64,000 nucleotides of DNA, taken from an uncultured Spirochaetaceae bacterium (lineage in GTDB: Bacteria; Spirochaetota; Spirochaetia; Sphaerochaetales; Sphaerochaetaceae). The DNA lies in the NCBI GenBank assembly GCA_944390725.1, contig CALXQU010000003.1, positions 124,001 to 188,000 of the forward strand. The letters are read 5' to 3'. Under the pieces are notes generated by a model that worked only from the letters and a program-made list of their open reading frames with translations, had not been told where the DNA came from and ran no database searches. Positions 38,035-47,096 of this stretch are shown in pieces; position 1 is the first letter of the stretch, and every line of letters begins with the position of its first letter. A program made the translations under genes and the position numbers.

Positions 38035-39161
38035 GCATCATCAGGATCATCAGGAAGGACAGCGGGACGAAGGCCCGCCTCGGCATCCTCTCCCTGCCCC
38101 ACGGGGAGGTAGAGACGCCGGCATTCATGCCGGTCGGCACGAACGGCACCGTCAAGGGGATATACCACGATACCATCAGGAAGATAGGCTACAACCTCAT
38201 CCTGGCCAATACATACCATATGTACCTCAGGCCCGGCACGGAGGTGCTCGAATCATTCGGCGGCCTCCATGGATTCGCAGCCTGGGACGGCAATATCCTC
38301 ACCGATTCAGGCGGATTCCAGGTCTTCTCGCTCTCAGGGCTGAGGAAGATAAGGGACGCCGGCGTCACCTTCCAGAGCCATATCGACGGCTCGAAGCATG
38401 TCTTCACGCCTGAGAAGGTCGTCGATATCCAGTCGGTCATCGGCAGCGACATCGCGATGACGCTCGATGTATGCACGCCTCCCGGGATAGAGCACAGGAA
38501 CGCTAAGGAAGCCTGGCGCGTGACTAAGCTCTGGGCGGAGCGCTCTATCGAGGAGCGCAATAGGCTGGGGGAGAGGTTCCGTGGCAATCTCTTCGGCATC
38601 GTGCAGGGCAATTTCTATGAGGACCTCAGGAAGGAGAGCGCCGAGACAATATCCGCGATGGACTTCCCCGGCGTCGCCATCGGCGGCCTTTCGGTAGGGG
38701 AGGAGAAACATCAGTTCGAGGACATGCTTGCCTATACGGCGCAGTACGTCACGGAGGAGAAGCCCAGGTACGTGATGGGCATCGGCTCGCCTGACTACAT
38801 CCTCTCGGCGGTGGAGAACGGCATCGACCTCTTCGACTGCGTGCTGGCCACGCGCATGGCCAGGAACGGCGGGCTCTTCACCGATGACGGCGTCATAGCG
38901 CTCAAGAAGGCTGCCTACAGATTCGACCACGGCCCCGTGCAGGAAGGCTGCGGATGCACGCTGTGCAGGGAGTATTCCCGTGCCTACATGCACCACCTTA
39001 TCAAGTGCAACGAGATGCTCGGCGGCATGCTCGCGACCGAGCATAACCTCCAGTACCTCTATGACCTCATGAAGAGGGTGAGGCAGGCAATCAGGGAGGA
39101 CAGGTTCAGGGAGTTCAAGGAAGCCTACCTGAGGAGGTTCTATGCCGGTAAGCAGGGATGA
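38031..39161 (+). CDS. tgt: Queuine tRNA-ribosyltransferase
   Basis: Tgt exchanges guanine-34 for preQ1 in GUN-anticodon tRNAs, the step before QueA. I placed the start at the ATG at 38031 (GAAGGAAGAT upstream), giving 376 residues. A longer frame extends far into lptG and is not real. Key features are MPVGTNGTVKGI, DSGGFQVFSLSGLRKI with the catalytic-site Asp, the nucleophile region, RMARNGGLF, and the zinc site CGCTLCREYSRAYMHHL. It overlaps lptG by 4 nt and the YbaK-like gene by 20 nt. Confidence 0.96.
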   Translation: MSIIRIIRKDSGTKARLGILSLPHGEVETPAFMPVGTNGTVKGIYHDTIRKIGYNLILANTYHMYLRPGTEVLESFGGLHGFAAWDGNILTDSGGFQVFSLSGLRKIRDAGVTFQSHIDGSKHVFTPEKVVDIQSVIGSDIAMTLDVCTPPGIEHRNAKEAWRVTKLWAERSIEERNRLGERFRGNLFGIVQGNFYEDLRKESAETISAMDFPGVAIGGLSVGEEKHQFEDMLAYTAQYVTEEKPRYVMGIGSPDYILSAVENGIDLFDCVLATRMARNGGLFTDDGVIALKKAAYRFDHGPVQEGCGCTLCREYSRAYMHHLIKCNEMLGGMLATEHNLQYLYDLMKRVRQAIREDRFREFKEAYLRRFYAGKQG

Positions 39162-39633
39162 TATCCAGAGGATGCTGGATGCAGGCGGCATCGCGTACAC
39201 GATAGCAGAGCATCCTGCCGTCTTCACCATCGAGGAGCTCTACGATCATGACATCCCTGACAGGGACCGCATCGCCAAGAACCTCTTCCTCCGCGACGAC
39301 AGGAAGCGCTGCTATTACCTCGTGTCGATCAGGCCGGATGCCAGGGCCGACCTCAAGAAGCTCAGGCATATCCTAGGCTCTCGGCCGCTCTCATTCGCCT
39401 CCGAGGAGGACCTCGGGGCCATCCTCTGCCTTGCGAAGGGCGAGGTGACCCCGTTCGGCATCCTCAATGATGCAGGGCACAGGGCGAAGGCCTTCATCGA
39501 CAGCTTCTTCAAAGATGGCCTGATAGGCGTGCATCCGAACACCAATACCGCAACTGCCTTCCTCCCTGCCGATGACCTCATCGCCATCCTGCGCTCTGCC
39601 GGGGCTGAGGCAGGATACATAGACCTGGGATAG
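39142..39633 (+). CDS. YbaK/ProX-type aminoacyl-tRNA deacylase
   Basis: The 163-residue protein is a free-standing YbaK/prolyl-tRNA-synthetase-associated domain: IAYTIAEHPAVFTIEE at the N-terminus, AKNLFLRDDRKRCYYLVSI with the conserved Lys, and GEVTPFGILND and FHPNTNTAT-like HPNTNTATAFL near the end. Such proteins (PrdX/ProXp) hydrolyse mischarged tRNAs, often Ala-tRNA(Pro); the exact substrate cannot be assigned. It overlaps the tgt end by 20 nt and is the last gene of the long collinear run. Confidence 0.9.
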   Translation: MPVSRDDIQRMLDAGGIAYTIAEHPAVFTIEELYDHDIPDRDRIAKNLFLRDDRKRCYYLVSIRPDARADLKKLRHILGSRPLSFASEEDLGAILCLAKGEVTPFGILNDAGHRAKAFIDSFFKDGLIGVHPNTNTATAFLPADDLIAILRSAGAEAGYIDLG

Positions 39634-39722
39634 CGGCCAGGAGGCAAGTTTCCCCTTCCATATGCAGATTCCTGTTCACTTTTCCTTCCTTTGCGGGCAT
39701 CATAGTAGTGGATGGAGGAAAG

Positions 39723-40421
39723 ATGTTCGAAAGGAAGATGAAGAACATGGCAGATGCCAACAAGCTTCTGCTCACGAGCGGGCTCATCACGTATACATGG
39801 GGCAATATCTCGGAAATCGACAGGCTGACAGGGTATATCACCATAAAGCCGAGCGGCATACAGTACAACCGCATGGCCTGGGATGACTTCGTCGTCGTCG
39901 ACCTTGACGGCAATGTGATTGATGGCAATTACAGGCCATCGGTCGATATCGATGCGCACATCGAGATATACAAGGCATTCGAGCATGTCGGCGGCATCGT
40001 CCATACCCATTCCCCATGGGCCACGGCATGGGCGCAGGCGGGACGCCCAATCCCCTGCTACGGCACGACGCAGGCGGACTGCTTCTTCGGCGAGATCCCC
40101 ATCACCAGGGAGATGAACCCTGATGAGCTCGGCGCTGACTATGAGAGGAATATCGGCAGGATCATCGTCGAGACATTCAGGGACAGGGACCCGATGGCGA
40201 TGCCTTCAGTCCTCTTCAGGGGCCATGGGACCTTCAGCTGGGGTATCACCGCCATGGATGCGGCCCATAACGCTGTAGTGCTGGAGACGGCTGCGGCGCT
40301 GGCAGTCCGCACGGAGATGATCAACGATGCGGCGAAGCCCCTCTATCCTGAGATGCAGGAGAAGTGCTATTTCCGCAAGCACAGGAAGCATGCCGTCCAG
40401 GAACAGGTGATGTCCGAATAA
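39723..40421 (+). CDS. araD: L-ribulose-5-phosphate 4-epimerase
   Basis: This class II aldolase-family epimerase links L-arabinose or related pentose use to the pentose phosphate pathway. From the ATG at 39723 (GGAGG upstream) it is 232 residues. Landmarks are TWGNIS, KPSGI, the zinc-binding HTHSPWATAWAQ and the third ligand in FRGHGTFSWG. The paralogues UlaF and SgbE cannot be excluded. It stands alone here, without kinase or isomerase genes. A GC-rich hairpin follows. rpe, another pentose phosphate epimerase, lies 3 kb downstream. Confidence 0.88.
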   Translation: MFERKMKNMADANKLLLTSGLITYTWGNISEIDRLTGYITIKPSGIQYNRMAWDDFVVVDLDGNVIDGNYRPSVDIDAHIEIYKAFEHVGGIVHTHSPWATAWAQAGRPIPCYGTTQADCFFGEIPITREMNPDELGADYERNIGRIIVETFRDRDPMAMPSVLFRGHGTFSWGITAMDAAHNAVVLETAAALAVRTEMINDAAKPLYPEMQEKCYFRKHRKHAVQEQVMSE

Positions 40422-40443
40422 GCGGGAACGCCTGCTATGAGAT

Positions 40444-40472
40444 GACCCTCCGGCCAGCGCTGGAGGGTCTTG
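40444..40472. terminator. Terminator-like hairpin between convergent araD and greA
   Basis: Perfect 8-bp stem GACCCTCC / GGAGGGTC (40444-40451 and 40462-40469) with a 10-nt loop, followed by TTG. It sits between the two convergent stops and could serve both strands, although U-tracts are short on either side. Confidence 0.6.
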
Positions 40473-40491
40473 CAATCAATATCCGAAAATC

Positions 40492-43206
40492 TCAGAACGG
40501 GACCTTCTCAATCGATATGATATCGAAATCGAACTTCCTGTCGTTGATATCGAAGGCGACATGCTCACCGGCCTTGTGGTTGACAAGCATCCTTCCCAGC
40601 GGCGCGTTGATATCGATGATGCCGGCCTCCGGATTGGACTCCCATCTGCCCATGAACGTGTAGGAGATGTCGCTTCCCTCGATGTTGTCATGGAGGGAGA
40701 CCCTGGTGCCGAAGCCGACAAGGCCGTCGATGACGTCCTCGGGATGCATGATCCTCACGGTCGAGAGGTCGTTGTTCAGCTCGCCGATACGCCTCTCAAG
40801 CTCCCTCTTGTGCTCCTTGGCGTACTGGTACTCGCTGTTCTCCCTCAGGTCGCCGAGCTCGCGTGCGAAGTTGATCTCCTTGAGGATCTCAGGGATCTGG
40901 TTCGTGTTGATGTCCTTGAGCTCCTCCGTCTTCCTGTTATAGCTCTCCTCAGTGCAGAGGAAGCCCGTCACGACCTTCACCTCAGGTGCCTTCTGCGGCT
41001 GCTCCTGCGGCTTGGGGGCGTCGAACGAGATGCCGGGAAGCCTGCTGCGGATGCAGTCCTTGAGCATCTCCTTCTCGGAGGAGTCAAGGCCTTCGTTGGC
41101 CAGCACGAGCGGGATGATCGATTCGACTTCCTGAGCGTCGGCACTCCTGATGAAGCCTGCCAGCTTGCCGTCATCGATGAGGTCCTTCCTCAGCTTGGCC
41201 TTGCTGCCCTCGTCGCTGATCGTCGAGAGGGCTGTGAGCTCGGACTTGACGATCCTGTTCCAGTCGATGCCGATCTTCCTGATATCCGTCGGGGAGAACT
41301 GGTACTGGGTCGCGAAGAAGATGAACGCCGGCACGTTGTCCCTGTAGGACTCGAGGCAGCGCCTTGCATAGGCAATGAAGTCAGCTCCCTTGTTGATCCT
41401 CTTCAGCTTCGAGGGGATGTAGGATGAGATATAGCTGGGGAAGACGAGGATGAGCAGCTCAGCGGCCCTCTTCGACTCCGCGGCATGGTTGACGAACTCC
41501 TTCTTGAGGAAGACAGGGAGGCAATTGAATACGTCCTTGGTCTCGCTGTCGCTCATGGCCTGTATCAGGCTGTCGACGGAGGTGTCGAACGATACGGCGA
41601 TCCCCTTCTCTGAAAGCCAGTCGAGGAAGAGCGCGGCTGCGACCCTGTTCTGCAGCGGCTTCTTGTCGTTATCGAGCGTCTGCTCGAAGTAGGCAGCCAT
41701 CTCCAGCACGGCATCGCTGGAGATATCGAGCTTCTGGTCCTCCTGCGTGAGGGCATCGGAGAGTATCGATATCTTCTCGTTGAAGATCTGCTGGTTGCGG
41801 AACGCGTAGAGCGCTTTCTCCTCCGGCGTGACCGGGTAGGGCGTGAGCTTGTACACGTCGGTGCGGCCGGTGGAGACGATGAGCACGTTGCTGCTGGTCC
41901 TCAGCTCCGCCTTGACCTTCTCGAGGATGGACTTCCACTCGCTTTCCCTGAGGATCGATGGCACGACATCGGCCTTCATCTCCTTGAGCCCTTCCTGATG
42001 GTCGGGAGCGGAGTAGAGCAGCGTCCTCACGAGCCATTCGATGCCACCGTCGCCGAGTATCTTCGCCTTGATCTTCTCGGCAGGGACTCCCTTCTTGATT
42101 GCCTTGAGGTGATGCCTCGTCAGCGGGTTGAGGCTGTTGAAGGCAGCATCGAGGTCGATATTCTGCACATCGCTGGCCGAATAGCGCACCGATACCTTGC
42201 CGTCCTTCACGTCGATGATGAGGCCGACCCTGTTGAGGGCCTTCTGGAATACGTAGGTGCCGGGGGCGAAGGAGATATCCTTCTCGAAGTCATCAAGGCA
42301 CCTGACGGGATTGTCGGACCTGGAGAAGTTATACCTCCTCAGGCATTCGCCGAGGCGCGGGGATGCATGGTACTTGCCCTTGAGCACATCGAGGAGGTCC
42401 TCCCTGATCGCGGCATTGTCCCTGTCGATCATGAAGATGCGCCTCGTCACCTCGATGATGTTGTCGAGATTGCGCATATACTCCGCGCTGTCCTTATCGC
42501 CGTTCCTCTTCAGGTCCATCAGGTAGCCATGGAGCTGGATGTAGAGCTCAAGCGCCGTCTCCCTGCTGTTTTCGGAGAGGGCCTCAAGGAACGACGAATA
42601 GAAGGGGAAGCCGCTCTTGCCGTTCTGCAGGAGCTTGGAGAAGATCTTCTTCAGGTCCGCGTAGTCGCCGCTCTTCATCAGGCGGTTGAGCGCCCTCTGG
42701 TAGCAGTTCATCGCGTTCTTCTTGTCGCCGATGCCCTCGTAGTGGTCAGCGACCACGACGATGATGTCATGGTCCTGGCTGTCGGTCCTGACAAGGCGCT
42801 CATAGTAGTTCCACTTCAGCTCCTCATCGCCCTGCTGGCCGGCGACATCGCCGAGCACGCGGAGCGCCTTGGAGGACTCCGATACGGAGAGGATGACGCC
42901 GCCGATGTACTTGACGACATCCCAGTTCCTCGCCTCATAGAAGGAAAGGAGGATATTGTTGAGCCTCATGTTGTACTCATGCGGCCTGAGCATCAGGAGA
43001 AGCCTGCCTGCGATGTACGGGAGGATAAGGCTGTCCCTGTGCTCCTCGAGCATCTCCAGAGCCTCGCTGCGGGTATCGGACTTCTCCTCAGGGGAGAGCG
43101 CCTCCAGCTCCGCATCAAGGGCCTGGAACGTCTCCGTCCTGTAAGCCATGGCAGGGTTCTTGCCCAGGTTCCGCTCGTCCGCGAGCAATGCCTTGAAATC
43201 TATCAT
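40492..43206 (-). CDS. greA: Oversized transcript-cleavage factor GreA
   Basis: The last about 157 residues of this 904-residue protein are a complete GreA: a coiled coil with the acidic tip GDLRENSEYQ (Asp786, Glu789, matching the catalytic tip of classical GreA), then the FKBP-like domain (GFGTRVSL, INAPLGRMLVNHKAGE, FDIISIEKV). The preceding about 745 residues are helical and repeat-like, with TPR-resembling segments (WNYYERLVRTDSQDHD, KNAMNCYQRALNRL). Such long GreA proteins are known in spirochaetes; the extension's role is unclear. GAAGGAGG precedes the ATG. A promoter sharing its -35 with rpe lies about 75 nt upstream. Confidence 0.93.
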   Translation of the reverse strand: MIDFKALLADERNLGKNPAMAYRTETFQALDAELEALSPEEKSDTRSEALEMLEEHRDSLILPYIAGRLLLMLRPHEYNMRLNNILLSFYEARNWDVVKYIGGVILSVSESSKALRVLGDVAGQQGDEELKWNYYERLVRTDSQDHDIIVVVADHYEGIGDKKNAMNCYQRALNRLMKSGDYADLKKIFSKLLQNGKSGFPFYSSFLEALSENSRETALELYIQLHGYLMDLKRNGDKDSAEYMRNLDNIIEVTRRIFMIDRDNAAIREDLLDVLKGKYHASPRLGECLRRYNFSRSDNPVRCLDDFEKDISFAPGTYVFQKALNRVGLIIDVKDGKVSVRYSASDVQNIDLDAAFNSLNPLTRHHLKAIKKGVPAEKIKAKILGDGGIEWLVRTLLYSAPDHQEGLKEMKADVVPSILRESEWKSILEKVKAELRTSSNVLIVSTGRTDVYKLTPYPVTPEEKALYAFRNQQIFNEKISILSDALTQEDQKLDISSDAVLEMAAYFEQTLDNDKKPLQNRVAAALFLDWLSEKGIAVSFDTSVDSLIQAMSDSETKDVFNCLPVFLKKEFVNHAAESKRAAELLILVFPSYISSYIPSKLKRINKGADFIAYARRCLESYRDNVPAFIFFATQYQFSPTDIRKIGIDWNRIVKSELTALSTISDEGSKAKLRKDLIDDGKLAGFIRSADAQEVESIIPLVLANEGLDSSEKEMLKDCIRSRLPGISFDAPKPQEQPQKAPEVKVVTGFLCTEESYNRKTEELKDINTNQIPEILKEINFARELGDLRENSEYQYAKEHKRELERRIGELNNDLSTVRIMHPEDVIDGLVGFGTRVSLHDNIEGSDISYTFMGRWESNPEAGIIDINAPLGRMLVNHKAGEHVAFDINDRKFDFDIISIEKVPF

Positions 43207-43281
43207 AATGCCGCCTCCTTCATCTGCGACTTGATGTCAAAAATAAAGCACCGGGCAGACCATCTGCTCGGTAACGCCCTA

Positions 43282-43310
43282 ATGATAGCACAGCCATCCC
43301 GGTTTGGCAA
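43282..43310 (-). promoter_or_regulatory. Predicted greA promoter
   Basis: On the minus strand TTGCCA (43305-43310), 17 nt, TATCAT (43282-43287). The leader to the ATG is about 70 nt and carries the ribosome site. Its -35 is nearly coincident with the rpe -35. Confidence 0.55.
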
Positions 43311-43332
43311 ATATCGTTCATATTGGTATAAT
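43304..43332 (+). promoter_or_regulatory. Predicted rpe promoter, leaderless arrangement
   Basis: TTGGCA (43304-43309), 17 nt, perfect TATAAT (43327-43332), then 6 nt to the rpe ATG at 43339. No ribosome site is present. This is the best leaderless candidate in the window. Confidence 0.65.
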
Positions 43333-43338
43333 CATCGC

Positions 43339-44013
43339 ATGAACGACCGCAACCTGCTTTTCTCGCCTTCGCTCCTGGGCGGCAACTACTCCAGGGCGAA
43401 GGAAGAAGCCGATGTCATCAGCCAGTCCGGAGCCGATTACATCCACCTCGATGTGATGGATGGCCATTTCGTCCCGGAAATCACCTTCGGGGCCAAGTTC
43501 ATCAGGGACCTCAGGCCCGAGACGGACCTCGTCTTCGATGTCCATATGATGGTCGAGAGGCCCGAGGACATGATACCCGGCATAGCCGAGGCCGGCGCCG
43601 GGATCATCACGGTGCACTATGAGGCGACAGGCCATATCTACAGATGCATCGACATGATAAAGGAGAGCGGCGCGGAAGCCGGCGTAGCGATCTGCCCGGG
43701 AACGCCGGTATCGGCGCTCGAGCCGCTCCTGGGCACCGTCGACTACATCCTCGTGATGACGGTCAGCCCCGGCTGGGGCGGCCAGCGCTTCATCCCCGCG
43801 ATGGTGAGGAAGGTCAAGGAGCTTGACAGGCTGAGGGACGAGGAAGGCTACGCGTACAGGATCGAGGCCGATGGCGGGATATCCATGGAGAACATCGGGC
43901 TGCTGTACAAGGCAGGGCTCGATATCGCGGCGATCGGCACCTCTTTCTTCAGGGCGGCGGACAAGATAAGCTTCCTGGAGGATATGCTCGGCAGGGCGGA
44001 GGGGACGCTTTGA
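43339..44013 (+). CDS. rpe: Ribulose-phosphate 3-epimerase
   Basis: Rpe interconverts ribulose 5-phosphate and xylulose 5-phosphate. The 224-residue TIM barrel has FSPSLLGGNY, YIHLDVMDGHFVPEITFG, DVHMMVERPE, VSPGWGGQRFIP and IEADGGIS, covering the metal ligands and phosphate site. I chose the ATG at 43339, where the family N-terminus begins; the frame is open far upstream only as a shadow of greA. No Shine-Dalgarno is visible and the -10 box is 6 nt before the ATG. It overlaps the dtd start by 4 nt (TTGA). Confidence 0.95.
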   Translation: MNDRNLLFSPSLLGGNYSRAKEEADVISQSGADYIHLDVMDGHFVPEITFGAKFIRDLRPETDLVFDVHMMVERPEDMIPGIAEAGAGIITVHYEATGHIYRCIDMIKESGAEAGVAICPGTPVSALEPLLGTVDYILVMTVSPGWGGQRFIPAMVRKVKELDRLRDEEGYAYRIEADGGISMENIGLLYKAGLDIAAIGTSFFRAADKISFLEDMLGRAEGTL

Positions 44014-44486
44014 AGGCGGTCATCCAGCGCGTATCGGATGCTTCATGCACCGTCGGCGGCCAGGTTACCGGCTCAATCGGCAGGGGGCTGCTGATATACT
44101 TCTGCGCGGAGGATGGCGACAGGAAGGAGATCCTCGAGCCCTTCCTCGCGAAGATATCATCGCTGAGGATCTTCCGGGATGCCGATGATAAGATGAACCT
44201 ATCGCTTGCGGATACCGGCGGATCGATACTGCTCATCAGCCAGTTCACCCTCGCGGCTGATATCAGGAGGGGAAGGCGCCCATCCTTCGACAGGGCGATG
44301 CGCGCCGAGGAGGCAAGGTCGTTCTATGAGGAAGCAGCCGGCATCCTGCGCAAGATGGGCTTCCATGTCGAGACCGGCATCTTCGGCGCGGATATGAGGA
44401 TAGCGTATGCCAACGACGGACCGGTGACGATAATCGCCGATTCGCGGGAGCTCGGACTGTCGGATCAGGCATCTGGATGCGTATAG
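44010..44486 (+). CDS. dtd: D-aminoacyl-tRNA deacylase
   Basis: Dtd removes D-amino acids, and glycine from tRNA(Ala), using the RNA itself as catalyst. The 158-residue protein starts MKAVIQRVSDASCTVGG and has LLISQFTLAAD and the NDGPVTI cross-subunit Gly-cisPro motif. The TTG start overlaps the rpe stop; GGAGGGGAC lies just upstream. recA begins 16 nt after the stop. Confidence 0.95.
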   Translation: MKAVIQRVSDASCTVGGQVTGSIGRGLLIYFCAEDGDRKEILEPFLAKISSLRIFRDADDKMNLSLADTGGSILLISQFTLAADIRRGRRPSFDRAMRAEEARSFYEEAAGILRKMGFHVETGIFGADMRIAYANDGPVTIIADSRELGLSDQASGCV

Positions 44487-44501
44487 TAATCAGGAGGACA
44501 T

Positions 44502-45542
44502 ATGGCTAAGGAAATCGATGAGAGACAGGATAAGGGCAGGCGCGAGGCGCTGGAGGCTGCCAGGCTGCAGATAGACAAGCAGTTCGGCAAGGGCTCGCTG
44601 ATGAAGCTCGGCGACAACAAGGAGATACTCGACGTGGAGGTCATACCGTCGGGCTCCATCCTCCTCGATGAGGCCCTGGGCGTAGGCGGCTACCCGAAGG
44701 GGAGGATCATAGAGATCTACGGCCCTGAGTCATCGGGAAAGACGACGCTTGCCCTGCAGGCGATCGCCGAGAGCCAGAAGCAGGGAGGGATCGCCGCATT
44801 CATCGATGCCGAGCATGCGCTCGACCCGGTATATGCCAGGAACCTCGGCGTCAACATCGATGAGCTGTGGATATCGCAGCCAGACAACGGCGAGCAGGCG
44901 CTTGAGATCACCGAGTCGCTCGTGCGCTCGGGCGCCGTGGATATCATCGTGGTGGATTCCGTCGCGGCACTTACGCCGCAGGCCGAGATCGAGGGCGATA
45001 TGGGCGACAGCCATGTAGGCCTGCAGGCCAGGCTGATGAGCCAGGCGCTCAGGAAGCTGACCGGCATACTCTCGAAGAGCAACACGACCATCATCTTCAT
45101 CAACCAGATCCGCATGAAGATCGGCGTCATGTTCGGCAACCCAGAGACGACGACAGGCGGCAACGCGCTCAAGTTCTACGCATCCGTCAGGATGGATGTC
45201 AGGAGGATCGAGTCGATAGGCAAGAACGCCGATGAGGTCACCGGCAACAGGGTGCGCGTCAAGATCGTCAAGAACAAGGTCGCGCCTCCTTTCCGCAAGT
45301 GCGAGCTCGACCTGATGTTCGGCTCGGGCATCTCCAGGGTCGGCTCGCTTCTTGATGCGGCGCTCAAGTACGATATGATCGAGAAGTCAGGCGCATGGTA
45401 CTCATACAGCGGCGAGAAGATCGGCCAGGGCAGGGAGAAGACCCTTGAATACCTCAGCGAGAACAGGGAATTCACCGACGCGCTCGAGGCCAAGCTCAGG
45501 GAGATGATGTTCCCTTCACAGGGTAAACCTGGGAATGTATAA
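44502..45542 (+). CDS. recA: Recombinase RecA
   Basis: RecA forms filaments on single-stranded DNA for strand exchange and, where present, the SOS response. The 346-residue protein has Walker [10 protein letters not shown], the mobile loop 1 [41 protein letters not shown] (loop 2) and a C-terminal domain. AGGAGGA precedes the ATG at good distance. I see no obvious LexA box in the short upstream gap; a TATAGT at 44482-44487 could be a -10. Confidence 0.97.
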   Translation: MAKEIDERQDKGRREALEAARLQIDKQFGKGSLMKLGDNKEILDVEVIPSGSILLDEALGVGGYPKGRIIEIYGPESSGKTTLALQAIAESQKQGGIAAFIDAEHALDPVYARNLGVNIDELWISQPDNGEQALEITESLVRSGAVDIIVVDSVAALTPQAEIEGDMGDSHVGLQARLMSQALRKLTGILSKSNTTIIFINQIRMKIGVMFGNPETTTGGNALKFYASVRMDVRRIESIGKNADEVTGNRVRVKIVKNKVAPPFRKCELDLMFGSGISRVGSLLDAALKYDMIEKSGAWYSYSGEKIGQGREKTLEYLSENREFTDALEAKLREMMFPSQGKPGNV

Positions 45543-45543
45543 T
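45515..45543 (+). promoter_or_regulatory. Predicted scpA promoter, leaderless arrangement
   Basis: TTCACA (45515-45520), 17 nt, perfect TATAAT (45538-45543), then 7 nt to the ATG at 45551. It lies across the recA stop and could give scpA-scpB-rluB-cmk independent transcription. Confidence 0.55.
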
Positions 45544-45550
45544 CGTGGCG

Positions 45551-46522
45551 ATGGCTGAAGAAGGGACACTCATACCGCAGAAGGAGAGGCACCAGTTCCA
45601 TATCCAGGAGTTCGATGGACCCCTGGATCTCCTTCTGTACCTTATCCAGGAGAACAAGATCAATATCTACAACATAGATGTCTCCCTGATAACGGAGCAG
45701 TTCCTTGCCTATATCGCGGCGCATGAGGCTGAGCTCGGCGAGCTTTCCGAGTTCTACAGGATGGCAGCCGAGCTGCTGTATATAAAGAGCAGGATGCTGC
45801 TGCCGGTCACCACGGAGCTTGATGAGACGTACGAGGATCCGCGCGAGGAGCTGGTCGAGCGCCTGATCGAGTACCAGATGTACAAGAAGTACACCGACCT
45901 GCTCATCAACGGAGGTTCCGGCGACAGGCTCTACGTAAGCAGGAACGAGAACTTCTTCGCGGTCCCTTACGATGACAGCGACCTCTTCAAGGGCGTCACC
46001 CTCGACATGCTGCTCAGGACATACGTCGAGCTTGCCAGCAAGTCGAAGCCTGCGAAGATCTTCAATGTATACGAGGAGGTGTCCGTCGATGAGAAGGAGG
46101 TCCTCCTCAATGAGCTCCTGGACGTATCGGAGCGCGTCGACTTCATGGACCTGATCTCCCACCCGGATGACAGGATGCATGTCATCTGCGCATTCTTCGC
46201 CATCCTCAAGATGTCGATGGAGAAGGTGATACTCCTCGAGCAGGAAAGACAGGGAGGTACCATCTGGATAAGGCGCAGGCCCGAGGGCTGGGAGGAGACG
46301 GTGACTGAGATGCATAAGGATGACTTCGCCGACGGCAGCGGCCTCAAGCCGGCCAAGGGCAAGGCTTCCAGCTATTCCGTGCTCACCCAGGAGGCGCTCG
46401 ACGCGATAAGGAAGGCGGAGGAGAAGGCCGCGGAGGAGGAAGCCGCCGCCAAAGAGGAATTCATAGGCGAGGAGGAAGAGATAGACCTCGAGGACGATGA
46501 TGAAGAAGACGACGAAGACTGA
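45551..46522 (+). CDS. scpA: Segregation and condensation protein A
   Basis: ScpA is the kleisin that bridges the two SMC heads together with ScpB. The 323-residue protein has the N-terminal kleisin helix region HIQEFDGPLDLLLYLIQENKINIYNIDV, then LSEFYRMAAELLYIKSRMLLP, and a C-terminal winged-helix part (MHVICAFFAILKMSMEKVILLEQE). Its tail is long and acidic (EEEAAAKEEFIGEEEE...). I chose the ATG at 45551 over the GTG at 45545 because a promoter -10 ends 7 nt before it. It overlaps scpB by 26 nt. Confidence 0.93.
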   Translation: MAEEGTLIPQKERHQFHIQEFDGPLDLLLYLIQENKINIYNIDVSLITEQFLAYIAAHEAELGELSEFYRMAAELLYIKSRMLLPVTTELDETYEDPREELVERLIEYQMYKKYTDLLINGGSGDRLYVSRNENFFAVPYDDSDLFKGVTLDMLLRTYVELASKSKPAKIFNVYEEVSVDEKEVLLNELLDVSERVDFMDLISHPDDRMHVICAFFAILKMSMEKVILLEQERQGGTIWIRRRPEGWEETVTEMHKDDFADGSGLKPAKGKASSYSVLTQEALDAIRKAEEKAAEEEAAAKEEFIGEEEEIDLEDDDEEDDED

Positions 46523-47096
46523 TATGCTCAGCGAGGAGGCCAGGCTCTGCGAGGTCATCCTCTTCGTGGAGAACGTGCCTACTTCCCTTGACAGGCTCTC
46601 GGAGCTCACGGGCCTGAAGCCCGATATCGTGGAGGATGCGCTCCAGGAGCTGCGGGACGACTATTCGGAGAGGGGAAGCGGCCTGATACTCACGGAGGAG
46701 GAAGGGGAGATGTATTCCTTCATGCCTGCGCCGGACCTCTATCCGCAGCTGAAGCAGAGCTACGGGCGCAAGGTCGACAGGCGCCTTTCGCGCGCCGCCA
46801 TGGAGACGCTTGCCATAGTGGCATACGGGCAGCCCATCACGCGGTCCGAAATCGAGGAGATCAGGGGCGTAGGCTCCGATTCGATCGTCAAGCTGCTGAG
46901 GGACAAGGAATATATCATGGTACGCGGCCGCAAGGAGACGAAAGGGCATCCTTGCCTGTACTATACGACGAGGAAGTTCCTGTACGAGTTCAACCTCACA
47001 TCGATACAGGACCTGCCGAAGCTTTCGGAGATTGACCGGATCCGCTTCGGCCTGGCAGAAGAAGACAATACCGAAGAGCAGGAGGATGAGGTATGA
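46497..47096 (+). CDS. scpB: Segregation and condensation protein B
   Basis: ScpB is a tandem winged-helix protein that binds ScpA in the SMC condensin. The 199-residue protein shows CEVILFVENVPTSLDRLSEL, LSRAAMETLAIVAYGQPITRSEIEEIRGVGSDSIVKLL (the diagnostic segment) and an acidic tail. The first ATG at 46497 lies inside scpA; ATG at 46524, just after the scpA stop, is an alternative that removes nine basic and polar residues. It overlaps rluB by 4 nt. Confidence 0.94.
   Translation: MMKKTTKTDMLSEEARLCEVILFVENVPTSLDRLSELTGLKPDIVEDALQELRDDYSERGSGLILTEEEGEMYSFMPAPDLYPQLKQSYGRKVDRRLSRAAMETLAIVAYGQPITRSEIEEIRGVGSDSIVKLLRDKEYIMVRGRKETKGHPCLYYTTRKFLYEFNLTSIQDLPKLSEIDRIRFGLAEEDNTEEQEDEV

Noticed and set aside
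41998..44013. Long plus-strand frame running from inside greA into rpe
   Set aside because: Only the part from 43339 is real (rpe). The upstream part is the complement of greA and has no ribosome site or motif.
45176..46609. 477-codon minus-strand frame opposite scpA and recA end
   Set aside because: Antisense shadow of acidic scpA; no start signal or conserved motif.
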